This document shows, piece after piece, positions 35,763 through 45,810 of a DNA stretch of 64,000 bases. The notes beneath the pieces are model-generated. The model was given only the letters and a program-made list of their open reading frames with translations. It searched no databases and was not told the DNA's origin. Made by a program: the position numbers and the translations under genes. Each line of letters opens with the position of its first letter. Within the stretch, counting starts at the first letter, position 1. Origin of the DNA: Flavivirga spongiicola (GTDB lineage: Bacteria > Bacteroidota > Bacteroidia > Flavobacteriales > Flavobacteriaceae); NCBI RefSeq assembly GCF_030540825.1, contig NZ_JAUOEO010000001.1:2515001-2579000 (forward strand), in the 5' to 3' direction.

Positions 35763-35873
35763 GACACGAATTACACAAATTTACACGAATCTGCGATCAC
35801 ATGATAATGTTGGTGCAGGTCTAAAACCCCCTGACAGGCAAGCTAATTAGTGAAAATTTGTGTAATTCGTGTC
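35763..35873. repeat. 111-bp element with 20-bp perfect inverted ends
   Basis: GACACGAATTACACAAATTT (35763-35782) is repeated in exact reverse complement at 35854-35873. The spacer is 71 bp and non-coding. This is a dispersed-palindrome type I associate with Bacteroidota intergenic regions. It fills most of the 437-bp gap between the receptor gene and the isolated N-terminal domain. The flanks show no further gene. Confidence 0.8.
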
Positions 35874-35931
35874 TTTTCTTTTAAAGATGTAGAGGCAGTG
35901 AGGGATAGTAAGTTAATGTTAGATCTAACTA

Positions 35932-36318
35932 TTAATTTATTCGAGAAGCAGTTTTATTGTTTTTTTCACCCACATTAGTAATTGATGCAAGTTCAAGTAA
36001 AGATATTGTACTTGCACCTAAAGAAGCTTTGATGTATTCTGATGCTCCCGAAACAACTTTTACTTTTAATTCTTTAGTTTCATAACCTATAAAGCTACAT
36101 ACTAGAGTGTAGTCACCATCTTCTAAATTTTCAATAACAAATAAACCAGTTTGGTCTGTGGTCGACTTTATAGAACTTCCTTTAATAGAGACATTAGCAA
36201 AAACTAAAGGGTTGTTGTCAAACTCTTGATCCATTAATTTACCAGTTATTATACCTGTGTTTTGTGAAAAACAAAAAGAAGTAAAAATTAGTATATAAAA
36301 GGTTGTTAGCAGTTTCAT
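35932..36318 (-). pseudogene. Isolated carboxypeptidase-like domain, probable remnant of a TonB-dependent receptor
   Basis: This 128-residue product has a signal peptide (FCFSQ, about residue 18) and a CarboxypepD_reg-like domain. It aligns throughout with residues 1-125 of the receptor at 32750-35494: KLMDQEFDNNPLVFANVSIKG against the paralogue's KLTDKEYNNEPLAFANVIIKG, then FIGYETKEL and GASTISLLELA. It stops just where the plug should begin (KTASRIN). A 111-bp palindromic repeat lies 59 bp beyond the stop. It is most simply a truncated receptor, though a small secreted domain protein that is still expressed is possible. It lies directly upstream of the intact receptor on the same strand. 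Confidence 0.7.
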
Positions 36319-36481
36319 AAGCTTATGTAAAATAATACGTGCAAAGAACTAATTTTTGAATCATTCGTATGTTATCTAATTATTAAAGAACAGTGATTAA
36401 AATGTTATCTTAATGTTATCAAATTTTTGAGGACTAATTATTATCGAATTTAATTATCTTGCTTGTTCTTAAAAATATAAA

Positions 36482-37828
36482 ATGAACTGGGAACAATTAT
36501 TATCCTTAAAGCGCTTTGGCGACACAAATAAACGCATACGAAAAGAACAAGATGAAACTCGTTTGGGGTTTGAAGTAGATTATGATCGGGTTATATTTTC
36601 TTCAGAATTTAGAAGCCTTCAAGATAAAACACAGGTGATTCCTTTATCGCAAACCGATTTTGTGCATACCAGATTAACACATAGTTTAGAAGTAAGTGTG
36701 GTGGGACGTTCTTTAGGTAGGTTAGTTGGTAAGAAATTATTAGAAAAACACCCACATTTATACAGTGTTCATGGGTATCAAGCGAACGATTTTGGAGCTA
36801 TTGTTGCCGCGGCAGCTTTAGCACATGATATAGGTAATCCACCTTTTGGGCATTCTGGAGAAAAGGCAATTGGTGAGTTTTTTAAAACAGGAAACGGAAA
36901 ACAGTTTAAAGATCAGTTGACTGAAAAAGAATACCAGGATTTATGTGATTTTGAAGGCAATGCTAATGGCTTTAAAATTTTAACCGAAAGTAGAGCAGGA
37001 CGAGATGGCGGGTTACGATTAAGTTATGCCACTTTAGGGGCTTTTATGAAATATCCAAAAGAGTCTTTGCCTAAAAAACCAACAAAGCATATTGCCGATA
37101 AAAAGTATGGTTTTTTTCAAAGTGAAAAAGGAGCTTTTATTGATGTTGTCAATGAATTGGGTTTGTTAAAAAGAAGTAAAACAGCTATTAGTTTTTCCAG
37201 ACATCCGCTTGCATTTTTAGTAGAAGCAGCAGATGATATTTGCTATACTATAATCGATTTTGAAGATGGTATAAACCTCGGTTTGATACAAGAGGAATTC
37301 GCTTTGGAGTATTTAATTAATTTAGTGAGGGATACTATAAATACCAAAAAGTATCATCAACTAAAAAACACGCAAGATAGAGTAAGTTATCTGCGCGCTT
37401 TAGCAATAAATACCTTGATTAATGAGGCGGTTACCGTTTTTATGCAAAATGAAGAAACTATATTAAATGGTGATTTTAATTGTGCTTTGCTGGATAAAAG
37501 TAAATATGAAGCACAAATAAACGATATTATTAAAATTAGTGTAGAACAAGTGTACCAAAGTAAGGAGGTTATCGAAAAAGAAATAGCCGGTTATAGAATT
37601 TTATCCGATTTATTGGATGTTTTTATAACGGCCATCAATAATTCTCATGTGAATAAAGCATCAAACTATGATAAATTGATCCTTCATCTTTTACCTAAAA
37701 ATGATGTGGAAACGCAAAATTCTCTATACAATAGAATATTTAAAGCTTGTAGCTTTGTCTCAAATATGTCGGATAGCAATGCCATTCTGCTATTCAATAA
37801 AATAAGGGGAATCAATATAAATCAATAG
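36482..37828 (+). CDS. dgt: dGTPase (deoxyguanosinetriphosphate triphosphohydrolase family)
   Basis: This 448-residue HD-domain enzyme cleaves dGTP, or other dNTPs, to the deoxynucleoside and triphosphate. The metal-binding motifs are [17 protein letters not shown] (first His) and [21 protein letters not shown] (HD pair with the family's PPFGHSGE). [19 protein letters not shown] supplies the last Asp. The start [13 protein letters not shown] is typical of Bacteroidota dGTPases. The N-terminal [14 protein letters not shown] is the family signature. It controls dNTP pools. It is monocistronic, with the next gene 61 bp downstream on the same strand. Confidence 0.95.
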   Translation: MNWEQLLSLKRFGDTNKRIRKEQDETRLGFEVDYDRVIFSSEFRSLQDKTQVIPLSQTDFVHTRLTHSLEVSVVGRSLGRLVGKKLLEKHPHLYSVHGYQANDFGAIVAAAALAHDIGNPPFGHSGEKAIGEFFKTGNGKQFKDQLTEKEYQDLCDFEGNANGFKILTESRAGRDGGLRLSYATLGAFMKYPKESLPKKPTKHIADKKYGFFQSEKGAFIDVVNELGLLKRSKTAISFSRHPLAFLVEAADDICYTIIDFEDGINLGLIQEEFALEYLINLVRDTINTKKYHQLKNTQDRVSYLRALAINTLINEAVTVFMQNEETILNGDFNCALLDKSKYEAQINDIIKISVEQVYQSKEVIEKEIAGYRILSDLLDVFITAINNSHVNKASNYDKLILHLLPKNDVETQNSLYNRIFKACSFVSNMSDSNAILLFNKIRGININQ

Positions 37829-37889
37829 CTTAAAACAAATAATCGATATATTTTGTAAACTTATCCCCCTTGTCTTGACTATTACTTAT

Positions 37890-40800
37890 ATGAAAAAAGA
37901 CATTCTTTTATCTATTGTTTCCGTTTTCACCATTTCAGCTTTGGTGTTTTTTTTGAATACAAAAAACTCAGACATTAAAAAACTTAGAGAACAGCATGCA
38001 TTGTTTTTAGAATCACATCCCTATAATGAAACATTAAAGCTTAGTAAAAAAGAAAGAAAAAAATTAAGGATCCCTCCCAATAAATATTTTGAAGAACAAT
38101 ATTTATTGGAGATGAATCCTGCATTAGGGAGACCTACTCGTGAAAAAGTAAAAGCGTTACAACAAAAATTAGCTAAGTCAAGAACTTTAAATGGTTTAAT
38201 AGGAAAGGTTCCTGGGGAAAAGATTGATAATGTTTGGGTAGAGAGAGGACCAACTAATGTTGCAGGTAGAACTAGAGCCATCATGTTTGATCCTAATGAT
38301 GCGACCAACGAAATAGTTTTTGCTGGAGGTGTTAGTGGGGGCTTATGGAAAAACACCAATATTTCGAATGCAAATTCACAATGGACGCGAGTCAATATTC
38401 CTGAAAATTTAGCGATTTCGAGTATCACTTATGATCCAAATAACACAAATATTTTTTATATAGGTACAGGTGAATCCTATGTAGGAGGCGATGTAAATGG
38501 CGATGGGTTATGGAAATCTGAAGATGGAGGAAATACCTGGACTAAAATTTTTGGAGGCATAAGTGGCGATAGTTTTTTTCAATCGGCAACTAATTTAACT
38601 ATTAATTCTCCTGGATCTATAGCTGGAGATATATCATATCTGCCAACAACAAATTTTGGAACCACAATTACTTCTGTAATTACTGCAGATGCTATTTTAG
38701 TTGATGATGGAGACGGTGTAACAAGTGATGGGTGTAATGCTTTAGAAAACAGTACAGAATTAAATGGAAACATAGCATTGGTAAGAAGAGGTGACTGTAA
38801 TTTTGTTACTAAAGTAAAGAATGCCGAAAATGCCGGAGCCATAGCTGTTGTCGTCATGAATAATGTTGATGGTAGTCCAATCAATATGGGTGGAGACGAT
38901 GCTACAATTGCCATTCCTGCAATTATGATTTCAAAAGCAGATGGTGATTTAATAGAAAACACCTTGGCAACAGAAGCAGTTAATATATCTTTAAACCCAA
39001 GAAGTGGAAATTTTACAGGCCTACTTGTTCCCGGGATACAGCATATTAATGACGTCGTTGTTAGAAATAATGCAGGAGTTTCAGAAATTTATGTTGCAGC
39101 AGGCGACTCTTTTTATAGTGATGCTAATGTTAATACGTTTCTTGGAGGACCGGAATTCGGATTATACAAATCTACAGATGGTGGCTCGAATTGGTCTGAA
39201 ATGGTATTGCCATTAACCTCAAACGGAAATAAATATGCCCCTAATGATATTGAAATTGGAGCAGATAATAAAATTTGGGTAGCCACAACGAACAGTGTGG
39301 TTTTTGGAGATGGAGGAGGCACTATTTTATCATCTGCAGATGGTACAATCTTTACCAAAATACATGAAATTGCAGGTGCTAAAAGAACACAAATAGCATT
39401 ATCTGCAACCGATGCGCAAAAACTATATGTTTTAGCAGATGGTACTGGTGGGTCACCAGTAATAATGGAACAAACGACCAATGGTTTTGCAACAAGCATA
39501 GAGTTAAGCCTACCCAATGATGCCGATTCCGGTATTCCTGCAGACGATTTTACAAGAGGCCAGGCTTTTTACGATTTAATGCTGTCCGTAGATCCAGTTA
39601 ACGATAATGTTGTTTATGCTGGGGGTATCGATTTGTTTAAATCTACAAATGGAGGAACAGGCTGGAATCAAATATCGAAATGGACTCAAGGAGGAGGAGA
39701 TAACCCACTTAAAGATTTAGATGTTCCTATAGTACATGCAGACCAACATAATATGGTATATGGTAAAAATGATAATGACAAAGTTCTGTTTGTGAATGAT
39801 GGAGGCGTTTATTATTCAAATGATGCAGGGGGTACAATAAGTGCCAGGAATAAAGGGTATAATGTCACTCAATTTTATACGGTTGGAGTTGGTCCAGTTA
39901 GTGTTTACAATGGAGATGATTATTTTCTAGCAGGAGCTCAGGATAATGGGACTCAATTATTTCAAGATGTCAACAAGAATCAGCCAGATGAATCTTTAGA
40001 AGTAGCAGGAGGCGATGGCGCTCATAGTTTTTTTGATCAAGATGGCAACGATGCCTATTTCATTGGAAATATTTTTTACAATCAATTCGTATTCTTGTTT
40101 AATTATGATACAGATGAGTTTGTTACAATTAATTCTGAGGATACAAATAATGGATCTTTTATTAACCCGCAGGCGTTAGACTCTAATTTAGATATTTTAT
40201 ACTCTAACTACTCATCAGGAGGAAATAATATTATTAAAAGGTATTCTCAAATAAAGTCTGAAGCAACAGTTGCTAAAAACAATCTAACAAATGCTTTACT
40301 TACATCGAGACCAACAGCATTTACCGTATCTCCATATACCGTAAGCTCGTCTAAATTATTTGTTGGAACTGTTTTAGGAAATGTTCTGAAAGTGGTTAAT
40401 GCCAACGAAAACTCCCCCGCTTGGTCGGATATCACAGGAACCGGTTTTGTTGGAAGTATTTCTGATATTGAATTAGGAGCTACCGAAAATGACATACTTG
40501 TTACGATGCATAATTATGGCGTAACAAACATTTGGTATACGAATGATGGCGGATTGACTTGGGAAAGCAAGGATGGAGACTTACCGGATATGCCTGTTAA
40601 AGCAATTTTACAAAACCCCTTAAACTATGAAGAAGTTATTATAGGGACAGGTCTAGGCGTTTGGTTTACTAATAATTTTTCATCTTCAACACCTATATGG
40701 AATCAGGCATTTAATGGGATGAGTAACGTCATAGTAACAGATTTAGATTTAAGGGACGATAACAAGGTTTTTGCATCAACGTATGGTCGTGGGGTGTTTT

Positions 40801-41777
40801 CAGGACAGTTTGAATTAGATCCTGCAGGAGATATTGATGGAGATGGTGTACTTAATGGTGTAGATGTGTGCCCTCAGGTAGCAAATGCAGATCAGGCAGA
40901 TTCAGATGGAAATGGTATTGGTGATGCGTGTCAGGATTCAGATAACGATACGGTGTTAGATATAAATGATAATTGTGTGGAGAATTCAAATATAGATCAA
41001 TTAGACTCGGATGGAGATGGTATTGGTGATTCTTGTGATGCTGATTATGATAGTCCCGATAATATAAGCCTTGAAATAATATCTGAAACTTGTCAGGGAT
41101 TGGATAATGGAAAGATTATTGTTAGTGTGGTCGAAACTTCTGTTACATACACAGTAACATTAACAGGGAATGGCTTAAATTTAACTCAGGGACTTACAAC
41201 AACTCATACTTTTGAAGACATAGCCGTTGGGTCTTATACCTTATGCGTTGATGTAGATGGTAGATCGTTTCGGCAATGTTTTGAAATTAATATAGCGGCT
41301 GCAGAAGCTTTAGATGCCGTTTTTGAAAAGCGTGTTAAAAATAATTCTGATCTAACATCAGTAACAATAAATCAAGGAACGCCACCATTCACAGTTGTCT
41401 TTAATGGTGATACAATAAGAACGACTAGTGAAACCGCTTTTGAAATAGAAACATTAGGCTCAGGAATCTTAGAAATATTTTCTTCTAAAGCTTGTGAAGG
41501 TGTGGCTAGTAAGGTAATTAACAACAATGATGATTTTAATAAATTTGTAGCAAGCCCTAATCCGGTAATTGAAGACTTAAAGATAACCTTACCTGTTATT
41601 GAAGAGCATCAGATTCCCATACAGATTTATAATATAGATGGCCAATTGCTTTTTAATAAAACCATAAATAAAAGCAACTCGAATGAGATACAGATACCCT
41701 TTCAAAAATTTAATAAAGGCGTTTATTTTGTTAGAATCGATATTGAAAAACCAGTCGTTTTTAAGATCATTAAATAG
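37890..41777 (+). CDS. T9SS-exported propeller protein with PA domain and thrombospondin type-3 repeats
   Basis: This is a 1295-residue exported protein. The ATG at 37890 ([13 protein letters not shown]) is preferred over a TTG at 37875. The domains in order are: a hydrophobic N-terminal anchor or signal (to about residue 22); a BNR/sortilin-like propeller with [24 protein letters not shown] and [12 protein letters not shown] blades; a protease-associated (PA) domain inserted between blades at about 228-373 ([24 protein letters not shown]); two calcium-binding thrombospondin type-3 repeats at about 978-1055 ([27 protein letters not shown]); a beta domain; and a type A T9SS sorting domain from about 1215 ([11 protein letters not shown] ... 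[19 protein letters not shown]). No peptidase motif is visible. It is probably a surface or secreted adhesin or binding protein. Confidence 0.9.
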   Translation: MKKDILLSIVSVFTISALVFFLNTKNSDIKKLREQHALFLESHPYNETLKLSKKERKKLRIPPNKYFEEQYLLEMNPALGRPTREKVKALQQKLAKSRTLNGLIGKVPGEKIDNVWVERGPTNVAGRTRAIMFDPNDATNEIVFAGGVSGGLWKNTNISNANSQWTRVNIPENLAISSITYDPNNTNIFYIGTGESYVGGDVNGDGLWKSEDGGNTWTKIFGGISGDSFFQSATNLTINSPGSIAGDISYLPTTNFGTTITSVITADAILVDDGDGVTSDGCNALENSTELNGNIALVRRGDCNFVTKVKNAENAGAIAVVVMNNVDGSPINMGGDDATIAIPAIMISKADGDLIENTLATEAVNISLNPRSGNFTGLLVPGIQHINDVVVRNNAGVSEIYVAAGDSFYSDANVNTFLGGPEFGLYKSTDGGSNWSEMVLPLTSNGNKYAPNDIEIGADNKIWVATTNSVVFGDGGGTILSSADGTIFTKIHEIAGAKRTQIALSATDAQKLYVLADGTGGSPVIMEQTTNGFATSIELSLPNDADSGIPADDFTRGQAFYDLMLSVDPVNDNVVYAGGIDLFKSTNGGTGWNQISKWTQGGGDNPLKDLDVPIVHADQHNMVYGKNDNDKVLFVNDGGVYYSNDAGGTISARNKGYNVTQFYTVGVGPVSVYNGDDYFLAGAQDNGTQLFQDVNKNQPDESLEVAGGDGAHSFFDQDGNDAYFIGNIFYNQFVFLFNYDTDEFVTINSEDTNNGSFINPQALDSNLDILYSNYSSGGNNIIKRYSQIKSEATVAKNNLTNALLTSRPTAFTVSPYTVSSSKLFVGTVLGNVLKVVNANENSPAWSDITGTGFVGSISDIELGATENDILVTMHNYGVTNIWYTNDGGLTWESKDGDLPDMPVKAILQNPLNYEEVIIGTGLGVWFTNNFSSSTPIWNQAFNGMSNVIVTDLDLRDDNKVFASTYGRGVFSGQFELDPAGDIDGDGVLNGVDVCPQVANADQADSDGNGIGDACQDSDNDTVLDINDNCVENSNIDQLDSDGDGIGDSCDADYDSPDNISLEIISETCQGLDNGKIIVSVVETSVTYTVTLTGNGLNLTQGLTTTHTFEDIAVGSYTLCVDVDGRSFRQCFEINIAAAEALDAVFEKRVKNNSDLTSVTINQGTPPFTVVFNGDTIRTTSETAFEIETLGSGILEIFSSKACEGVASKVINNNDDFNKFVASPNPVIEDLKITLPVIEEHQIPIQIYNIDGQLLFNKTINKSNSNEIQIPFQKFNKGVYFVRIDIEKPVVFKIIK

Positions 41778-41787
41778 AGGAACTATC

Positions 41788-42477
41788 ATGAAAAAGATCA
41801 TTAAAACAGGAACCATTTTTACAATACTGTTTTTTGTTTTTGCTTGCGGAGGTGGAGGAGATGATTCGGCATCAAATGCAGCACCGTCAAAGGCTCAATT
41901 AATTTACCCATCAGTAGATTTATTATGTATTGATAATACCATTACTTTTAATTGGAATGCAGCTTCAGATCCTGATGGTGATTCTGTTCGTTATAAATTA
42001 ACCATTGCTAAAGATAGAGCTTTAACAGATGTTGTAGAACAACGTACAGTTAATGGAACAAGTGTTACTATAACCTTACAAAAGGGTGTTGCTCACTACT
42101 GGAGTGTGATTGCGGTAGATAGCGAAACTAATGAAGGGGAGCCAACAGCAACACAGGCATTTTTTACTGCAGGGATCGGAGTTTCTAATTACGCCCCATT
42201 TACCGCAGCATTAGTAAGTCCTGATAATGATAGTGATATAGATGCTGGTTCAGTAAATTTAAATTGGACGGGAGGAGATACAAATACCGATGATATATTA
42301 ACCTATGAGTTATATTTCGGTGAGGATCTTGATCCGCCATTAGTGGATGGTAATTTGTCATCTCAAACCTCAAATGTTAATGTGGTTTCAGGAAAAACAT
42401 ACTATTGGAAAATAAATACATTAGATGGCTCTGGGGCGAAAACAATTGGGCAAGTTTGGAAGTTTAATGTGAATTAG
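41788..42477 (+). CDS. Lipoprotein with two fibronectin type III-like domains
   Basis: This is a 229-residue lipoprotein. The ATG at 41788 gives a signal with lipobox VFAC (Cys20) followed by GGGGDDS, and it begins 10 bp after the T9SS gene stop. Two fibronectin III-like domains follow: PSKAQLIYPSVDLLCIDNTITFNWNAASDPDGDSVRYKL ... and NYAPFTAALVSPDNDSDIDAGSVNLNWTGG ... TYYWKINTLDG. An in-frame extension back to 41683 overlaps the upstream coding region and lacks a signal peptide, so it is rejected. Operon placement suggests a partner role on the surface for the T9SS protein. Confidence 0.87.
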   Translation: MKKIIKTGTIFTILFFVFACGGGGDDSASNAAPSKAQLIYPSVDLLCIDNTITFNWNAASDPDGDSVRYKLTIAKDRALTDVVEQRTVNGTSVTITLQKGVAHYWSVIAVDSETNEGEPTATQAFFTAGIGVSNYAPFTAALVSPDNDSDIDAGSVNLNWTGGDTNTDDILTYELYFGEDLDPPLVDGNLSSQTSNVNVVSGKTYYWKINTLDGSGAKTIGQVWKFNVN

Positions 42478-42480
42478 TCT

Positions 42481-42694
42481 GTCATTCCTGCGGAGGCAGG
42501 AATCTACTTGTTTGCAAAACACTTCATACATAAACGATTCTCCAATACTATCTCTATGTTTTATCGATAAAACTTAGAGAACATTCTACGTTGATGCAAC
42601 AAACAATTTTGAACAACATATGTTTTGAATAAGAATAAAGAGGTGATTTAATATTTCTAATACTCTAGTGGATTCCTGCCTTCGCAGGAATGAC
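42481..42694. repeat. 214-bp element with 24-bp inverted ends of the GTCATTCCTGC type
   Basis: The left end (42481-42504) and right end (42671-42694) are reverse complements at 23 of 24 positions. Each end also folds on itself (CATTCCTGC / GCAGGAAT). The interior is non-coding. The right end reads GATTCCTGCCTTCGCAGG before GAATGAC. This type is widespread in flavobacterial genomes as far as I know. It lies after the lipoprotein gene, 9 bp from the small membrane gene. Confidence 0.75.
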
Positions 42695-42703
42695 AAGGTT
42701 GTT

Positions 42704-42919
42704 CTATTTAAAAATTAAAAACAGCCCCATGATAATAAGTATTAAAATTAGTGCCCAGGAATTTACAAATGCTCTCCAACCTGCTACATTATAACCCTTC
42801 ATGTTAAAGGATTCCTTTTTGTAAACCTTATAAATCAGATATGAAATTCCAAGGATGAGACATATAGAACCAGAATAAAAAGGATATTCTGAAATCAAGT
42901 CACTGAATTTTGTTTTCAT
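42704..42919 (-). CDS. Small membrane protein
   Basis: This is a 71-residue protein with two hydrophobic helices (about residues 13-30 and 50-70) joined by a basic loop KVYKKESFNMKGYN. Its family is not recognised. The conserved-looking NMKGYNVAGWRAFVNSWALI segment and normal codon use argue that it is real. It lies between a palindromic repeat element and dxs. The function is unknown. Confidence 0.6.
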   Translation of the reverse strand: MKTKFSDLISEYPFYSGSICLILGISYLIYKVYKKESFNMKGYNVAGWRAFVNSWALILILIIMGLFLIFK

Positions 42920-43049
42920 TTATATTGTCAGTTAAAAAAGATTCAGGTAATTATAAGTGTCCAAAGTTTAATAGCTGGAATTGACAATCAGATTAAAGCC
43001 CATTTAGCTTTTTTAGTTAATTTCTAATTATACGATTAGATCAAATGTG

Positions 43050-44813
43050 TTACAACCCATTAATATAGCTAATTAAGCTTTCAACATCCAACCCAATAGA
43101 CTGCTGTAATTGGTTAACACTTCCATGTTCAACAAAATGATCAGGGATCCCTAATATGTTAATGCTGTTTTTATAATTGTTTGCCGAAGCAAACTCTAAG
43201 ATGGCACTGCCAAACCCACCTTTTATCGTATTGTTTTCAATAGTAATAATGGTCTCGTGTGTTTTAAAAATAGCATGTAAAAGAGGCTCATCCAATGGTT
43301 TTACAAAACGCATGTCGTAATGTGCAATATCTTGTGGTTCATGACATTTTTGAATGGCTTCATTTACATTTTTTGCAATGGCTCCAATACTTAAAACGGC
43401 TACGTTGTTTCCTTTTTTTAGTTGGATCCCTTTACCTATTTCTATTTTTGAAAATGGTTGTTTCCAATCTATTGTAACTCCACGTCCTCGAGGATAACGT
43501 ACGGCTATAGGCTGTTTCAAACCCAACTGTACAGTATACATAATATTACGTAACTCGATTTCATTTCTAGGAGAAAAAATAATGAGATTAGGGATACATC
43601 TTAAATAGGATAAATCATAAACACCGTGATGGGTAGCACCATCCTCTCCAACCAATCCGGCTCTATCCAAACAAAAAATAACAGGTAGTTTTTGAAGTGC
43701 CACATCATGTATTACTTGATCGTATGCACGTTGTAAAAAAGTGGAGTAAATATTACAAAAGGGGACTAAACCTTGTGTCACCATACCAGCAGCTAATGTG
43801 ACTGCATGTTGTTCTGCGATGCCAACATCAAAAGCGCGTTCAGGAATTTCATCCATCATATACTTTAATGAGCTTCCAGTAGGCATGGCTGGCGTAATAC
43901 CTACAATGTTTTTATTTTGTTTGGCTAATTCGACAATAGTATGTCCAAATACATCTTGATATTTGGGAGGTTGGATGGTTTCGGACTTTACAATTAAATC
44001 GCCTGTTTGCGCATTAAATTTTCCTGGAGCATGGTATTTAACCTGATCTTCTTCAGCCTGTTTTAAACCTTTACCTTTGGTAGTGATAATATGTAAAAAC
44101 TTAGGGCCTTTTATAGTTTTTAAATGTTCTAATTCCGAAATTATAATATCTATATCATGTCCGTCAATAGGACCCGAGTAATCAAAATTTAAAGCCTCAA
44201 AAATGTTGTCTTGTTTTTGAGTTCCCTTTTTAACATTGGTTAAATATTGTTTCAATGCACCAACGCTTGGGTCGATACCAATGGCATTATCATTTAAAAT
44301 AACCAGTAAATTGGCATCCGTTACGCCAGCATGATTTAAGCCTTCAAATGCCATGCCACTGGCTATGGAAGCATCACCAATAATAGCGATGTGTTGTTTT
44401 TTTGTCTCACCTTTTAATTGCGAAGCAATGGCCATACCCAGAGCTGCAGAAATGGATGTCGAGGAATGTCCAACCCCAAAAGCATCATAATTGCTTTCTT
44501 CACGTTTTGGGAAACCACTTAGCCCCCCAATTTGTCTATTGGTATGAAAAATGTCTTTTCTGCCAGTTAGTATTTTATGCCCGTAAGCCTGATGGCCTAC
44601 ATCCCAAATAAGTTGGTCTTCGGGGGTATTAAAAATATAGTGCAGTGCAATGGTTAACTCCACAACACCCAAACTAGCTCCTAAGTGCCCTTCTTTAGTA
44701 GCAACGATATTAATTATGAATTCACGTAATTCTTTTGCAAGTTGAGGTAAGTCTTCTTGATTTAAAAGACGAAGCTCTTTTGGTGAGTTAATAGTATTTA
44801 ATAATTCTTGCAT
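43050..44813 (-). CDS. dxs: 1-deoxy-D-xylulose-5-phosphate synthase
   Basis: This 587-residue thiamine-diphosphate enzyme makes DXP from pyruvate and glyceraldehyde-3-phosphate, the first step of the MEP isoprenoid pathway. The motifs are LIWDVGHQAYGHKILTGR, the TPP-binding region IGDASIASGMAFEGLNHAG ... ILNDNAIGIDPSVGAL, the transketolase central segment GIAEQHAVTLAAGM, and CLDRAGLVGEDGATHHGVYDLSYLR. It is about 30 residues shorter than the E. coli enzyme but complete. It is divergent from tadA. The two share a 41-bp intergenic region with overlapping promoters. Confidence 0.97.
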   Translation of the reverse strand: MQELLNTINSPKELRLLNQEDLPQLAKELREFIINIVATKEGHLGASLGVVELTIALHYIFNTPEDQLIWDVGHQAYGHKILTGRKDIFHTNRQIGGLSGFPKREESNYDAFGVGHSSTSISAALGMAIASQLKGETKKQHIAIIGDASIASGMAFEGLNHAGVTDANLLVILNDNAIGIDPSVGALKQYLTNVKKGTQKQDNIFEALNFDYSGPIDGHDIDIIISELEHLKTIKGPKFLHIITTKGKGLKQAEEDQVKYHAPGKFNAQTGDLIVKSETIQPPKYQDVFGHTIVELAKQNKNIVGITPAMPTGSSLKYMMDEIPERAFDVGIAEQHAVTLAAGMVTQGLVPFCNIYSTFLQRAYDQVIHDVALQKLPVIFCLDRAGLVGEDGATHHGVYDLSYLRCIPNLIIFSPRNEIELRNIMYTVQLGLKQPIAVRYPRGRGVTIDWKQPFSKIEIGKGIQLKKGNNVAVLSIGAIAKNVNEAIQKCHEPQDIAHYDMRFVKPLDEPLLHAIFKTHETIITIENNTIKGGFGSAILEFASANNYKNSINILGIPDHFVEHGSVNQLQQSIGLDVESLISYINGL

Positions 44814-44817
44814 GCGA

Positions 44818-44849
44818 TTGCAAATGTACTATTTGAAATTGTATTTTTG
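44818..44849. promoter_or_regulatory. Overlapping divergent promoters of dxs and tadA
   Basis: On the plus strand, TTG (44818-44820) is followed after 21 bp by TATTTTTG (44842-44849), ending 5 bp before the tadA ATG. On the minus strand, TACATTTG (44828-44821) lies 7 bp ahead of the dxs ATG. Both are full matches to TAnnTTTG. Both messages would have very short or no leaders. Confidence 0.5.
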
Positions 44850-44854
44850 CTTTT

Positions 44855-45304
44855 ATGATAGAACCTTTTGATGATACTTATTTTATGAAAAAAGCACTTC
44901 AGGAAGCTGAAGCTGCTTATGAAAAAGGAGAAATTCCTGTGGGAGCTGTTATTGTTATTGATAACAAAATAATAGCCAGAGGACATAATTTAACCGAAAC
45001 CTTGACGGATGTTACGGCGCATGCAGAAATGCAAGCTATTACCGCTGCTGCTAATTTTTTAGGAGGTAAGTATCTACAAAAATGCACCCTGTATGTCACT
45101 TTGGAGCCTTGCCAGATGTGTGCAGGCGCTTTGTATTGGAGTCAGATTTCTAATATCGTTTACGGGGCTAGAGATCAAGAACGTGGTTGCATAACCATGG
45201 GTACAAAATTGCATCCTAAAACGATTATAAAAGGAGGCATCATGGCTGATGAAGCTTCCGAGTTAATGAAACGGTTTTTTATTGAAAAACGGAATTTGAA
45301 TTAA
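44855..45304 (+). CDS. tadA: tRNA adenosine(34) deaminase
   Basis: This 149-residue zinc deaminase converts A34 to inosine in tRNA-Arg(ACG). The zinc site and catalytic Glu are in HAEMQAI (about residue 53), and the paired cysteines are in PCQMCAGALYWSQI (about residue 85). The N-terminus YFMKKALQEAEAAYEKGEIPVGAVIV is characteristic. Length is normal for TadA rather than for guanine deaminase. It is divergent from dxs. Confidence 0.95.
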   Translation: MIEPFDDTYFMKKALQEAEAAYEKGEIPVGAVIVIDNKIIARGHNLTETLTDVTAHAEMQAITAAANFLGGKYLQKCTLYVTLEPCQMCAGALYWSQISNIVYGARDQERGCITMGTKLHPKTIIKGGIMADEASELMKRFFIEKRNLN

Positions 45305-45311
45305 TACTCTT

Positions 45312-45414
45312 TTGTCTCCTCGAGTACTTCGGTTGCGCTCAACATAAACTAAAGTCGGGAGGTCATTAGTTTTCAATACATATAAAAAGGTTTCGACTGC
45401 ACTCGACCAGACAT
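45312..45414. repeat. Degenerate intergenic palindrome with GACTGCACTCGA-type arms
   Basis: The left part (TGTCTCCTCGAGTACTTCGG) resembles, in inverted form, the right part reading GGTTTCGACTGCACTCGACC then AGACA. Arms pair imperfectly. Related GACTGCGCTC wording occurs in the repeat at 22884-22976. It fills the gap between tadA and the small membrane gene. Confidence 0.45.
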
Positions 45415-45439
45415 AAAAACGATATCAACACAGATCAGA

Positions 45440-45676
45440 TTAATGTTTCTTATCGCGCTCCTTTTCACGCATTTTATCTAAATTCTCTTTAGTAAGCATG
45501 TAGTCTTTAACATCTTTGTCTTTCCAGCGGTAGTATGAAAACAAAGGGAACACAATAAAAAATAATCCAGCAACACCAAAACCAATTAATTTTTGCGACC
45601 ATTCATTTTCTAAAAAGTAACCAGTTACAATACTTCCTAAGGCAGCTAAAAACAAAAAAAGAATAATATATTTCAT
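45440..45676 (-). CDS. Small membrane protein
   Basis: This is a 78-residue protein with two hydrophobic helices (about 2-20 and 30-50) and a strongly charged C-terminal tail (RWKDKDVKDYMLTKENLDKMREKERDKK) that is probably cytosolic. Short proteins of this shape are common in Flavobacteriia, but the function is unknown. It lies alone between two intergenic repeats. Codon use is ordinary. Confidence 0.65.
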   Translation of the reverse strand: MKYIILFLFLAALGSIVTGYFLENEWSQKLIGFGVAGLFFIVFPLFSYYRWKDKDVKDYMLTKENLDKMREKERDKKH

Positions 45677-45702
45677 GTGTTTATATTTATTGTTTTTAAT
45701 TT

Positions 45703-45767
45703 GTCACATGTAGCATCCATATAGTCATTGTCCTTGGGTATCGAACTTTTAGTTATGGATGTTTCAT
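45703..45767 (-). repeat. 65-bp palindromic interspersed repeat, copy 2
   Basis: The minus strand of this segment matches 20104-20168 at 61 of 65 positions without gaps. It lies between the small membrane gene and the 3' end of the chloride-channel gene. Like copy 1 it can fold through CATCCATA / TATGGATG. Confidence 0.8.
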
Positions 45768-45810
45768 AAAAAAGGATATGAGTGAGATAATTAAAACACC
45801 TTTTAAGGTG

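Noticed and set aside
39113-39517. 134-codon ORF antisense to the T9SS protein
   Set aside because: It is a shadow of the propeller-coding region and has no start context or domain.
41683-41787. 35-codon 5' extension of the FN3 lipoprotein
   Set aside because: It overlaps the upstream gene and would bury the lipobox signal. The ATG at 41788 gives a clean lipoprotein signal.
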